Shown: in pieces, positions 19,138 through 26,179 of the stretch
Layout of the letters: each line of letters begins with the position of its first letter
Numbering within the stretch: the stretch's first letter is position 1
Origin: Alloacidobacterium sp035547425
Lineage (GTDB): Bacteria > Acidobacteriota > Terriglobia > Terriglobales > Acidobacteriaceae
Reading direction: 5' to 3'
Length of the DNA stretch: 64,000 nucleotides
Assembly (NCBI GenBank): GCA_035547425.1
Contig: DASZUU010000051.1
Span: 62,001-126,000, forward strand
Position numbers and translations under genes: made by a program
Notes under the pieces: model-generated
Seen by the model: the letters and a program-made list of their open reading frames with translations, nothing else
What the model was told of the DNA's origin: nothing
The model's database searches: none

Positions 19138-19323
19138 TTGCCTAAATATGGCAAACGGAAGATGAAGCCGCTTCCGGCTCCATCTCTGCTTTATCCCGGA
19201 GACAAGTTTTTCCGCGCTCATCCGCACCTTGAACCGACCTACGACAAAGCAGGTCGGTACACGGGCGCACGTGAGCGCGTAATCCAGCGGCCGCTGGAAA
19301 TTGAGGGATTGCGCCACGCCTAG
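19138..19323 (+). CDS. Small provirus protein, unknown
   Basis: A 61-aa frame starts with TTG and encodes a basic, proline-rich peptide (MPKYGKRKMKPLP...). Composition looks protein-like and it leads into the tight gene series downstream, but no clear ribosome-binding site is visible and the start is uncertain. No family was recognised. It could also be non-coding left-end DNA. Confidence 0.35.
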   Translation: MPKYGKRKMKPLPAPSLLYPGDKFFRAHPHLEPTYDKAGRYTGARERVIQRPLEIEGLRHA

Positions 19324-19390
19324 ACAGCAGCGCAATGGACGGGAGGGCGGCTGGCTTTGCCTCCAGCCGCTCACCGGGAAAGGAACAAAG

Positions 19391-19591
19391 GTGAAAACGC
19401 GAATTTCATTTTTACTGTTGCGCTGGTCATTGAAGTTTATGCCAGCGGGCGAAACGAAGTGGCAGATTAACAAGGCTCTTGCTGACGTGAGGCGGTATGA
19501 GCAATATGCCGCGTTATGCCGCATCTGCAGGGGCATTCCCGTCTCTTTTGATCGCTACCAGCAGTACGAGCGGGAATTGAGGGCAATGTGA
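19391..19591 (+). CDS. Small provirus protein, unknown (66 aa)
   Basis: The GTG at 19391 is chosen because AAAGGA lies 6 nt upstream. The product is basic at the N-terminus with a short hydrophobic patch, then a helical, charged C-terminal half (ADVRRYEQYAALCRICRG). Its stop overlaps the GTG start of the next gene (ATGTGA arrangement), which supports translation coupling. A possible role in replication control is only positional inference, since it lies just upstream of rep. Confidence 0.5.
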   Translation: MKTRISFLLLRWSLKFMPAGETKWQINKALADVRRYEQYAALCRICRGIPVSFDRYQQYERELRAM

Positions 19592-19776
19592 TCGATTCCC
19601 TTTCTCACCTGCCCATGGCCACACAGGCACCGATACGCGAAAAGCTCGCCGAAACACGGCAGCTTTTTGAAGAGCTGGCACGCAAGCTCCGTGCCGGCGA
19701 ACCGTACAAGGAAATCGAGAAGCGTTGGTGGGAGTCGAGGCGTGAAGTTTCTCGCATGTTGGGAGCCCAACTATGA
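19588..19776 (+). CDS. Small helical provirus protein, unknown (62 aa)
   Basis: This begins with GTG overlapping the previous stop and is preceded by GAGGG. The product is a charged amphipathic helix (REKLAETRQLFEELARKLRAG, followed by EIEKRWWESRREV), looking like a small helix-turn-helix or coiled-coil regulator, though no defined DNA-binding motif is certain. It ends with an ATGA overlap into the next gene. No homologous family was recognised. Confidence 0.55.
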   Translation: MIDSLSHLPMATQAPIREKLAETRQLFEELARKLRAGEPYKEIEKRWWESRREVSRMLGAQL

Positions 19777-20069
19777 ATCGACAACTGAAGCTCGAAAAGC
19801 GCATAAAGACATGCTGCATTTGCGGTCAGGTCGAGCGCTTTAACGAGACCGATGCAAAGCGGCCGAACATCATGGCCATTTCTCCCCTGCTTTGCCGCCG
19901 CGGGCAAGGCAAATCAGCAATCAAGAATGCTGGCGCAGTCAACGTCTGCGAAGAATGCTTCATTGCTACCATGCTGCGCACGCCCTCGCAGAATAACAAC
20001 CTATGGGCAGCGCTCATGGAGCGCCTGAAGGCTTGCTATAGCGCAATGGTGGAGGCGTCTGAGGGATGA
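19773..20069 (+). CDS. Zinc-binding-like provirus protein (98 aa)
   Basis: The ATG overlaps the preceding stop. Two cysteine pairs, CCICGQV (about residues 14-20) and CEECF (about 59-63), sit in an otherwise basic protein, suggesting one zinc ribbon. Location between a small helical gene and rep suggests DNA binding or replication control. It overlaps the first reading of rep by ATGA. The specific function is unknown. Confidence 0.6.
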   Translation: MNRQLKLEKRIKTCCICGQVERFNETDAKRPNIMAISPLLCRRGQGKSAIKNAGAVNVCEECFIATMLRTPSQNNNLWAALMERLKACYSAMVEASEG

Positions 20070-21490
20070 TTGCTGTCCGATCGATTGCCGGTATCGTCAT
20101 GCGGGAGCGTTTCCCCCTCTCCCGTCCCGCCCGTCTGGGGACACGCCGCCGCGTCCGCCATCAAGGCGGACGGCACTTGTCGGCGGATGGGGGCCACGCG
20201 CACGCGCAGCGTGCCACTTCACTTGATACTGAGAAACATCTAGCAACAACTGAAACGAAGACGGTAGCGCAGTGGTTAAGAGAGTCGGTTTCAGAGCGCG
20301 ATAAGTACCGTCAGAAGTTCGCACTGCATAAGATTTTGCTTCGCTCTGTCTATGAAATTTGGCAGGAATATGCCCGCGCCGGAAATCAGCGCGAATCGGC
20401 AAAGTGGGAAAAGCAGTGGCTACAGCTCTACAACTGTCAAGCGGAATGGGTGGGCTATCGCGCGGATTGCTGCAAGGGCTTTACAGCTCCTATAGCGGTT
20501 CCCATCGGGTGTAACCATCGTCTATGCCCACTATGCTCTCATCGGCGCAGCGAGAAGGCACGCAAGCGGATTAAGACGATGTTTGATCGTTTGCAGCATC
20601 CCGCGCTGATTACACTCACAATCCCGAACAAAGTCAGCATCCGCAAACACGATTTTAGTCTGTTTCGCCAGAGGGTGCGTAGGTTCATTGCGCAGCATAA
20701 GCCATGGATTGAAGGCGGTGTCTATTCACTCGAGACAACCTACAACCGGCAGGAAAAGACATGGCATATCCACGTCCACATACTCGCCGATTTGTCTCAT
20801 GCGCTGCCGTCTAAAAAGGATTTTGTCACCCTGGCTGGGCAGCGCGTCTACACGTTCACGGCTGTGAAGCTAAGGCTTGAGTTTGACTGGCTCCGGCTAT
20901 GGTCGGGCAAGAGATGGGGGCAGAAGCCGCGCTCCGATGCGCCACAGCAAGCTATAGCAGGTGATGTTTACGACTTTGAAGAGTGGGTGAGACTTACTAG
21001 GAAGATGAAAACCCGGCAGTGGTCGGAAGCACAGAAACGTTATGTCGATATCGACACAATTTCCCCGCAAGAGTTGGCTGTGCGCAAGCAGTGGAACACG
21101 GAAAACCGCCGGGTGTGCGATATCAAGCCGGTCTATGACCGCGAGGGAGCTGCGTTTGAAGTTTTGAAATACATAACAAAATCAGCCGATTTTGCTGATA
21201 TCCCCGAGGCAATCGAACCATTCTGCAATGCCGTGAAGGGCGCACGCCTGATACAGACGTTCGGAAGCTGGTACGGCGTGAAGCTGGAGTGCGATGCAAC
21301 CGGTCCGGATTGGGGAGAACTGACATGTTCTTGCGGCGTGAACGCGTGGAAGCGCATGGGCGTTTTCTATCGCTCCGACGTGGAGATGGATGGAGATGGG
21401 CGGTGGCGATTGAAGCGACCGCATAACCACAAATCGATGGGGACTGTTCCCCGTCCAAAAATACGAGCGCTGGACGTTCGAGAGGAATGA
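20066..21490 (+). CDS. HUH-family rolling-circle replication initiator (Rep)
   Basis: The 474-aa reading has the three Rep motifs in order: motif 1 LITLT (residues 181-185), motif 2 HIHVH within WHIHVHILAD (233-242; metal-binding HUH histidines), and motif 3 YITK (Y369, K372) with a single catalytic tyrosine. A cysteine cluster CNHRLCPLCSHRR before motif 1 looks zinc-binding. Such enzymes nick one strand at the origin and stay covalently bound to it. The start is uncertain: residues 1-60 come from a GC-rich, low-A stretch with a perfect hairpin (20152-20172), so translation may begin later. The protein implies a circular single-strand replication intermediate. Confidence 0.88.
   Translation: MIAVRSIAGIVMRERFPLSRPARLGTRRRVRHQGGRHLSADGGHAHAQRATSLDTEKHLATTETKTVAQWLRESVSERDKYRQKFALHKILLRSVYEIWQEYARAGNQRESAKWEKQWLQLYNCQAEWVGYRADCCKGFTAPIAVPIGCNHRLCPLCSHRRSEKARKRIKTMFDRLQHPALITLTIPNKVSIRKHDFSLFRQRVRRFIAQHKPWIEGGVYSLETTYNRQEKTWHIHVHILADLSHALPSKKDFVTLAGQRVYTFTAVKLRLEFDWLRLWSGKRWGQKPRSDAPQQAIAGDVYDFEEWVRLTRKMKTRQWSEAQKRYVDIDTISPQELAVRKQWNTENRRVCDIKPVYDREGAAFEVLKYITKSADFADIPEAIEPFCNAVKGARLIQTFGSWYGVKLECDATGPDWGELTCSCGVNAWKRMGVFYRSDVEMDGDGRWRLKRPHNHKSMGTVPRPKIRALDVREE
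20152..20172. repeat. Perfect hairpin at the 5' end of rep, possible replication origin
   Basis: CGTCCGCC and GGCGGACG form a perfect 8-bp stem with loop ATCAA. Origins nicked by HUH Reps often lie in or next to rep, as in phiX174 gene A. Assignment as origin is inference. Confidence 0.4.
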
Positions 21491-21494
21491 AAAA

Positions 21495-21884
21495 ATGGCC
21501 AGTTTCAACATGATTGAGCGCAAGGAACCTCAGTTTATACAGTTTGCCGATGGCGAAACGCTGACGGGCGTTTTGACTGATATCGAGCGCATTACCCTGG
21601 GCGAAAAGAAACAGTCGGCGATTCGCTATACAGTGCGCGACATCGACAATCACAACCTGTATTGCTTCCTCGGTACGCATGTCATTAACCAGCGGCTCAA
21701 GCGCGAAGACGTAGGACACGTGGTCGAGCTGCGCTGCGAAGGCGATGACCCATCCGTGCAGCGCGAAGGCCGGGCGATGAAGCGCTTCAAAATTTTGGTG
21801 TCAGATGTTCCCTACGCGCAAGCTGCACGCGGCAACAAGCTGGAGGACGGAACGTATATCAGCGATGAGGATATCCCGTTCTAA
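21495..21884 (+). CDS. Single-stranded-DNA-binding-like protein
   Basis: The 129-aa product has an OB-fold-like pattern of beta strands (residues 15-95) and, most tellingly, ends in SDEDIPF, the acidic tip that in bacterial SSB binds replication partners. The body does not obviously match cellular SSB, so it is probably a divergent viral type. It lies 4 nt after rep, and AGAGG precedes the ATG by 9 nt. Role: coating ssDNA during rolling-circle replication and recruiting host enzymes through its tail. The tail is seen directly; the fold is inferred. Confidence 0.72.
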   Translation: MASFNMIERKEPQFIQFADGETLTGVLTDIERITLGEKKQSAIRYTVRDIDNHNLYCFLGTHVINQRLKREDVGHVVELRCEGDDPSVQREGRAMKRFKILVSDVPYAQAARGNKLEDGTYISDEDIPF

Positions 21885-21892
21885 GAGCGGAA

Positions 21893-21921
21893 CACGTGCG
21901 CCTACTTTGTAGGCGCACGTG
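21893..21921. repeat. Perfect 13-bp hairpin between ssb and next gene
   Basis: CACGTGCGCCTAC and GTAGGCGCACGTG pair perfectly over 13 bp around a TTT loop. No T run follows, so it is a poor terminator. In a single-stranded genome it could be the complementary-strand start or a packaging signal; alternatively an mRNA processing or stability element. Confidence 0.6.
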
Positions 21922-21942
21922 CAAACAAGTGGGAGGCATGGC

Positions 21943-22323
21943 ATGGCAGCAGAAACGGTGGAATGTCCATATTGCAAACGCCCTGGTGCAAAGGTGATCG
22001 TCAATGGCCGGGGCCGGAAGATGGCGCAGTGTAACGAGTGTGGAGCATGGGGGAATCTTGGAAAAGCAAGTGAGGAAGAAATCGCAGAATACACGCGGCA
22101 AAAAGAGCAGCGGCAGGCCGCGAAAGCAGCCGCCGGTGGACGTTCCGGCAGCAGTAGACGAAAGCTCACACAGCGTACAGCCAAGCGGCAAGGAAGAAAG
22201 CGGATTCCTCAGCCAGATAGGCAACCTGTTCAGCAGCAACAGCAGCAGCGAGGGCCAAAACCCTATGACGCAGACGCAGAGCGCAAGCGCAGACCATGGT
22301 ACGCCGATTTCTTCGAGTGGTGA
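21943..22323 (+). CDS. Zinc-ribbon provirus protein with Gln-rich basic tail
   Basis: The ATG at 21943 follows GGGAGG by 6 nt and gives a 126-aa protein. The N-terminus has CPYC and CNEC about 25 residues apart, a standard zinc ribbon. The middle is a charged helix, followed by a basic low-complexity stretch with six consecutive Gln, and an aromatic end WYADFFEW. It probably binds DNA or another viral protein. A second long frame overlaps its 3' part from 22004 on; see the findings. No known family was recognised. Confidence 0.62.
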   Translation: MAAETVECPYCKRPGAKVIVNGRGRKMAQCNECGAWGNLGKASEEEIAEYTRQKEQRQAAKAAAGGRSGSSRRKLTQRTAKRQGRKRIPQPDRQPVQQQQQQRGPKPYDADAERKRRPWYADFFEW

Positions 22324-22846
22324 GCTGTCACCGGAGCAGCAACAGCAATTACATGCTGTGCCGGACGTGATCGGTGAACAACCGGTGGCCGCCGGAGTTA
22401 CCGACGTGGGTACATCGTCCATGCTCTCTGTACTCGATAACGTCGCATTCAGTGAGCAGGACGTAACGGACGCACTGACAGAGTTATTTTCGTACTTGTC
22501 GGGGCGTTTCGATTCTGACCATTGGTTATTGACTGAGAGACAACAGCGGATGCTTGGCGGGCCTACCGCGCAGCTGGTGAACGGTGTATGGGCAAAGCTG
22601 CGCACGAAGTTGCCGGACATTCTCGCACGGTGGGCGGAATCGACACCGGGCGCAACGGCTTTCATGATGGCGTTCGGCATTGTGGTTGTGCCAAAAGTCA
22701 TGACACAGGTAAAGCTTTCGCGTGAGAAGCAATCCCCTGCTCCGGTGAAAGCTGAAACGGCGGCAGAGCGCAAGCCAGCGGCAAAAGTGCAACAGACTGC
22801 CGGGCCTGTACCTGTCGCAACTGGTTTTGTAGGAGGCGGGGCGTAA
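22265..22846 (+). CDS. Provirus protein with C-terminal membrane segment
   Basis: The start at 22265 (GAGGG 10 nt upstream) gives a 193-aa protein; the frame is open back to an ATG at 22004, so a longer 280-aa product is possible, read out of phase through the zinc-ribbon gene. Features are an N-terminal Ser/Gln-rich tail, a helical middle and one hydrophobic segment near ATAFMMAFGIVVVPKVM, then a Lys/Pro/Ala tail. A virion membrane protein is plausible. No family was recognised. Confidence 0.6.
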   Translation: MTQTQSASADHGTPISSSGELSPEQQQQLHAVPDVIGEQPVAAGVTDVGTSSMLSVLDNVAFSEQDVTDALTELFSYLSGRFDSDHWLLTERQQRMLGGPTAQLVNGVWAKLRTKLPDILARWAESTPGATAFMMAFGIVVVPKVMTQVKLSREKQSPAPVKAETAAERKPAAKVQQTAGPVPVATGFVGGGA

Positions 22847-23019
22847 TGGACGTAATGGACTGTGTATGCGTGCTAATCAAAGCATGGCGAGAAAAGCACC
22901 CTCCTGAGTGGAATAACGATGTGCGTCACTTTCTTAATAATGCAGTAAGGCACATGATGAGTTCCTACTACCAGTTTGACACTCCGTACACAAAATCGAA
23001 GCTGTGGGAGAGGCTATGA
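22846..23019 (+). CDS. Small provirus protein (57 aa), too short for usual cut-offs
   Basis: The ATG at 22846 overlaps the previous stop (TAATG) and is preceded by AGGAGGCGGGG. The peptide begins MDVMDCVCVLIKAW and ends KLWERL, with many aromatic and His residues in between. It ends with an ATGA overlap into the ATPase gene. Gene packing is the main evidence; the function is unknown. Confidence 0.6.
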   Translation: MDVMDCVCVLIKAWREKHPPEWNNDVRHFLNNAVRHMMSSYYQFDTPYTKSKLWERL

Positions 23020-23678
23020 CGCGCGGCTTCATTGACGGTGAGTATCAGGACGGCGAGTTACGTGGCATTACGTTTCTCGCCGGACAACGTGGCATGGGAA
23101 AGACGACCGAGATGATACGTCTTTCCCGGCAATGTTCGGGGGGCGTGGTGTTCTTCGATGCTCTCAGTTCGCATGAGGCCGCGCTGCAGGACTTCACTAT
23201 AGTGGCGCAGCCGGGCGATGCAAAGCGTTATCTAACTGTGAATCAGGGGCGTAGATTCCGACTACTGTATCAGCCACGCATGGGCGATTTAGACGCGCAT
23301 TTCCAGGCGTGCTGTGAGCTGGTGCGCATCCTTGGCTGGTGCATCTTTGCTATCGATGAGCTAGATAAGATGTGCGGTGACAGGTGGGGTACGCATCGCA
23401 TGTGTGATGGTCTCTATGATCTGGTCAATTACGGCAGGCATCGTCGGGTGTCCATGCTTGCGACGGCTCGTACACCTGTTCAGGTGCCGCGTGGTTTTAC
23501 GTCTGAAGTGCGACAGATGCGACTATTCCGAATGCAAGAAAACCGCTATGTGAAGTATTTCGAGGAGTACATCGGTTATGAGAACGCGGGCCGCTTGCGC
23601 GGGCTACTTCCCTACCAGTATCTCAAGTGGACAGGTGAAGGACGCGCAGAGTTGTGTGGAGGCCGAAAGCGAGCCTGA
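23016..23678 (+). CDS. P-loop ATPase, candidate genome-packaging enzyme (HerA/FtsK or PM2 P9 type)
   Basis: The ATG at 23016, in ATGA overlap with the preceding gene, gives 220 aa; an upstream GTG at 23004 is less likely. Walker A is AGQRGMGKTTEM (about residues 18-29) and Walker B is CIFAIDELDKM, with Asp-Glu at the usual place. The stretch LATARTPVQVPRGFTSEVRQ downstream resembles the sensor/arginine part of small viral packaging ATPases. Length (about 220) fits those of membrane-containing icosahedral phages. A Zot-like protein of filamentous phage is an alternative, but the capsid genes around argue against it. Confidence 0.75.
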   Translation: MTRGFIDGEYQDGELRGITFLAGQRGMGKTTEMIRLSRQCSGGVVFFDALSSHEAALQDFTIVAQPGDAKRYLTVNQGRRFRLLYQPRMGDLDAHFQACCELVRILGWCIFAIDELDKMCGDRWGTHRMCDGLYDLVNYGRHRRVSMLATARTPVQVPRGFTSEVRQMRLFRMQENRYVKYFEEYIGYENAGRLRGLLPYQYLKWTGEGRAELCGGRKRA

Positions 23679-23795
23679 TACATAGATATCTAAGTGTACG
23701 TCTAAAAAGTTACGCAGCTATAGTTATTTTTCTCTTGTGTACGTGTCTTTTCGTAGTGTTACACCAAAAATACAGCGCAGAAAAACCGTTTGGTT

Positions 23796-23838
23796 CCGGG
23801 TAAGCGAAATCTTTCAGCGCAAGCCCGGTTACTTTTTT
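23796..23838 (+). terminator. Terminator-like hairpin after ATPase gene
   Basis: CCGGG...GCG pairs with CGC...CCCGG (a 3-nt internal mismatch) and is followed within 4 nt by seven T. It lies in the 193-nt gap between the ATPase gene and the capsid block, so it may separate early from late transcription. Confidence 0.45.
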
Positions 23839-23871
23839 TGTGCATCTTGGATAGGTATAGGGGGTAATGCT

Positions 23872-23967
23872 ATGAAGTGGAGTCACATCGTTAGTACGTT
23901 TGCGATTGTCTTGGTTTCTCTGTTCGTGGTTAACCGCGTGACAGTGCTCAAAAACCTCGTTGGCTAA
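23872..23967 (+). CDS. 31-aa single-TM peptide
   Basis: ATG at 23872 follows a GGGGG ribosome-binding site by 7 nt. The peptide MKWSHIVSTFAIVLVSLFVV continues with a basic end and is nearly all one membrane helix. Small membrane peptides of this size are usual in phages with an internal lipid layer. No family was recognised. Confidence 0.55.
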   Translation: MKWSHIVSTFAIVLVSLFVVNRVTVLKNLVG

Positions 23968-24034
23968 ATGTCAGCGTGTCTTGTTGTGTGGATTTTTTTC
24001 TACTCGGTAAGCACCGGGAGAAAGGCTTGAAGCA

Positions 24035-25045
24035 ATGAAGAATAGTGATCGTCGTAATCGGTTTACGCAGCGGTTCGACCCGGTAGCGCCGAAGATTTTC
24101 AATCTTCCTCTGGGCGGAAAGATTTTGCAGGGCAACGTCATTCTGACTGGCCAGATTGTTGTCTCTGGCGGTACAACCAGCGGAACCGTAGTAGGAGAAG
24201 GCGGGCCGGAGCGGCTCATTCGCCGAATCAAAGTAATCGCGATTCCCGCGCAGAACTCGCGCTATCCGGGCGGAAACATTGTGGACTGCAGCCCGCGCAG
24301 TCTCTTGCGTTATGCAATCGCGCAGCACAGCGGAAAATTCATTGGTGCAATCGCCGGTGATGGTCTGGGCAATGGCGCGGCAGGCACGTACAACGTGTAC
24401 CTTTCCATTCCCATCTATTGGGCTGATGCGAATCTTCGCCGCCAAGTGCAGACCGCGCTGAACGCCGATCCCACGGCTTACCAGACGATCCAAGTCGAAG
24501 TAGATACCGGAACATTGTCGGACTGCTTCGCTGGCAATGATCGTGTTGTCGATTGGTCCGGCCTTCAAGTGCAGTGGGCAGATGAGCGCGAGAACTTTTC
24601 CGGCGATACCTTCGTTCGGTATCAAGAGGATCACACGTTCTATATTCAGCAAGCCAATACGCGCACGCTGGATAATGCGATGCCGCAGGATGGAGCTTTC
24701 GAGTCGCTCTATTATCTTGCCGAGCAGGGCGCTTCCCTCACCCTGGCTGACACGATCCTCAATCGCGTAAGCATTTCCGGAACTACGATTGATTTCGATC
24801 TGTACGCGCACGACATTCGTCAACAGATGTTCGATGATGAATGGTTCGATCCGTCGCAGACAGCTGCTGGACAATACTATATTGATTTCACGGATGGACT
24901 TGTCGGCGGAAGTGTGCCAGCGGGAGGATTGCAAATTCAGCTCGACCTGAACAATCCTTCAGGCGCGGGACTGGATGACTTGCTGGTCTATACTCGCCGC
25001 TTGTTCTCCCCCGCAAACTTCACTCCTCCGAGCGTAGCGAAGTAA
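24035..25045 (+). CDS. Candidate double-jelly-roll major capsid protein
   Basis: This 336-aa protein has GGGAGAAAGG upstream of its ATG. It is rich in Gly, Thr, Val and alternating beta patterns, with no signal peptide or TM. The segment ILTGQIVVSGGTTSGTVV followed by GGPERLIRRIKVIA resembles the first-barrel pattern of PRD1/PM2/FLiP-type capsid proteins (strand, glycine turn, then LIxRI strand); GTYNVYLSIPIYWADA is a second such block. Length lies in the known range for these proteins (about 270-400). It follows the ATPase gene and leads the virion protein block. The assignment rests on pattern and context, not on a database match. Confidence 0.68.
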   Translation: MKNSDRRNRFTQRFDPVAPKIFNLPLGGKILQGNVILTGQIVVSGGTTSGTVVGEGGPERLIRRIKVIAIPAQNSRYPGGNIVDCSPRSLLRYAIAQHSGKFIGAIAGDGLGNGAAGTYNVYLSIPIYWADANLRRQVQTALNADPTAYQTIQVEVDTGTLSDCFAGNDRVVDWSGLQVQWADERENFSGDTFVRYQEDHTFYIQQANTRTLDNAMPQDGAFESLYYLAEQGASLTLADTILNRVSISGTTIDFDLYAHDIRQQMFDDEWFDPSQTAAGQYYIDFTDGLVGGSVPAGGLQIQLDLNNPSGAGLDDLLVYTRRLFSPANFTPPSVAK

Positions 25046-25058
25046 AGGCGGCTCGGCA

Positions 25059-25553
25059 GTGGTGATTCTAGTTCTCGCGGTCGGCGCATTTGTTGCTCTT
25101 TGGCTCTACAGCCAAGAGAGTGATGATGCGTCGTCTGCGGGCCAGATTCCGATATTTCCTGGGGATGGTAATAGCGATAGCGTTGTCAGTGCTGTAACTG
25201 GCGCGGGAACGCAATTCCAGAACAATCTGGACAATATCGCGCAGGCAATCTTCACGTTCGAAGGTGGCAACAAGCCGTCAAGCGTGCAGTACACGAACAA
25301 CAATCCCGGAAACATCGGCGGCATAAACGCAAGCTTTGCTGATATCGGCGATGGTTGGGATGCGCTTTACAACTGGATTCAAAGCCACGCGGCAGAGCAT
25401 CCATCGTGGAGTATTTCGCAGTTCATCAACTATTACGTGAATGGCGATATCAACTCAACAGCGCAACACGCGGACAACTATAGCAGCTATGTAGCGAGCT
25501 ATTTGGGCGTTTCGCCGAATACAACAGTTGCTTCACTTTTGGGGTATAGCTAA
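25059..25553 (+). CDS. Membrane-anchored muralytic / structural protein with NNPGNI motif
   Basis: Start is GTG at 25059 (AAAGG 11 nt upstream). The 164-aa product has an N-terminal TM (VILVLAVGAFVALWLY), an Asp/Ser-rich linker, then a domain with IFTFEGG, YTNNNPGNIGG, FADIGDGWDALYNW and GVSPNTTVASLLGY. The FEG...NNPGNI...G...GVSP pattern is known from phage-associated peptidoglycan-degrading or structural proteins. The enzyme probably opens the cell wall at entry or release. A catalytic Glu is likely in FEGG. The stop overlaps the next start (TAATG). Confidence 0.68.
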   Translation: MVILVLAVGAFVALWLYSQESDDASSAGQIPIFPGDGNSDSVVSAVTGAGTQFQNNLDNIAQAIFTFEGGNKPSSVQYTNNNPGNIGGINASFADIGDGWDALYNWIQSHAAEHPSWSISQFINYYVNGDINSTAQHADNYSSYVASYLGVSPNTTVASLLGYS

Positions 25554-26038
25554 TGCAAAGAAATGGTGATATCAACGTGGCTCCGAGCAACGGCGGAGTT
25601 CCGGGCGTGGGCAGCAGCGGCAGCGGCTCTACAGGAGCAATGACAGTATCGACAGGTCAGCAGTTTTCCAGTCAAGCAGCAGCGGCAGCAGTAGTGGGTA
25701 ATTCCCTTGCGAATATCCCTACGCGCAAGATGCCGTCATCCCTGCAAATTGGTTCATATCTCGTCATCATTCCTGCGTCGGGATACGCGCAGTTTCCGCC
25801 TGTATCCGTGCCAGTCGGAGCCACCGTGAAGATTCGCGCACATAACGGGCAAGCTGCCGGAAATGCTGCGCCAGTGCAGATTGTCGGCTCACGTGAGCAA
25901 GCTATAGCAGCAACGCGCAACGGGTATGTGCTCGATGCCGATGATGACACGGAATTTCCGGCAGACAATCTGTCTCAAATTTGGGTATGCGGAACACCCG
26001 GTGATGGAGCTATCGCAAACGTCGCCGCAGCAAAGTAA
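25553..26038 (+). CDS. Probable minor virion protein, beta-rich with Gly/Ser-rich N-terminus
   Basis: This 161-aa product has a flexible N-terminal 60 residues (GGVPGVGSSGSGSTGAM, then Ala/Gln) and a compact beta-rich C-terminal 100 residues (LVIIPASGYAQFPPVSVPVG and on). A single-jelly-roll vertex or spike-base protein would have this form, but that is inference. It is translationally coupled to the muralytic gene and followed 10 nt later by the basic peptide gene. Confidence 0.6.
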   Translation: MQRNGDINVAPSNGGVPGVGSSGSGSTGAMTVSTGQQFSSQAAAAAVVGNSLANIPTRKMPSSLQIGSYLVIIPASGYAQFPPVSVPVGATVKIRAHNGQAAGNAAPVQIVGSREQAIAATRNGYVLDADDDTEFPADNLSQIWVCGTPGDGAIANVAAAK

Positions 26039-26047
26039 GGAGGAAGA

Positions 26048-26179
26048 ATGAGTATTTTTTCAAAGCTGAAAAAGGAACTTCGCACAGTGGAAAAGAAACT
26101 GAGTGGGCGGCATAAAAAAACCACTCGAGGACACAGGCGCAGAGCGAAGAATGGCCGCTTTAAAAAGCGGAAGAGCTAA
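26048..26179 (+). CDS. 43-aa highly basic peptide, probable DNA-condensing protein
   Basis: ATG at 26048 follows AAGGAGGAAG. The peptide starts MSIFSKLKKELRTVEKKL and ends in a run with GHRRRAKNGRFKKRKS; about 20 of 43 residues are Lys, Arg or His. Small basic virion peptides such as the J protein of microviruses neutralise packaged DNA. It is too short for most gene callers. Its stop overlaps by 4 nt the stop of the convergent gene at 26176-26535. Confidence 0.65.
   Translation: MSIFSKLKKELRTVEKKLSGRHKKTTRGHRRRAKNGRFKKRKS

Noticed and set aside
18820..19536. 238-aa minus-strand frame at the provirus left end
   Set aside because: It reads through the inverted dif site and opposite better-supported + genes, with no signal or domain.
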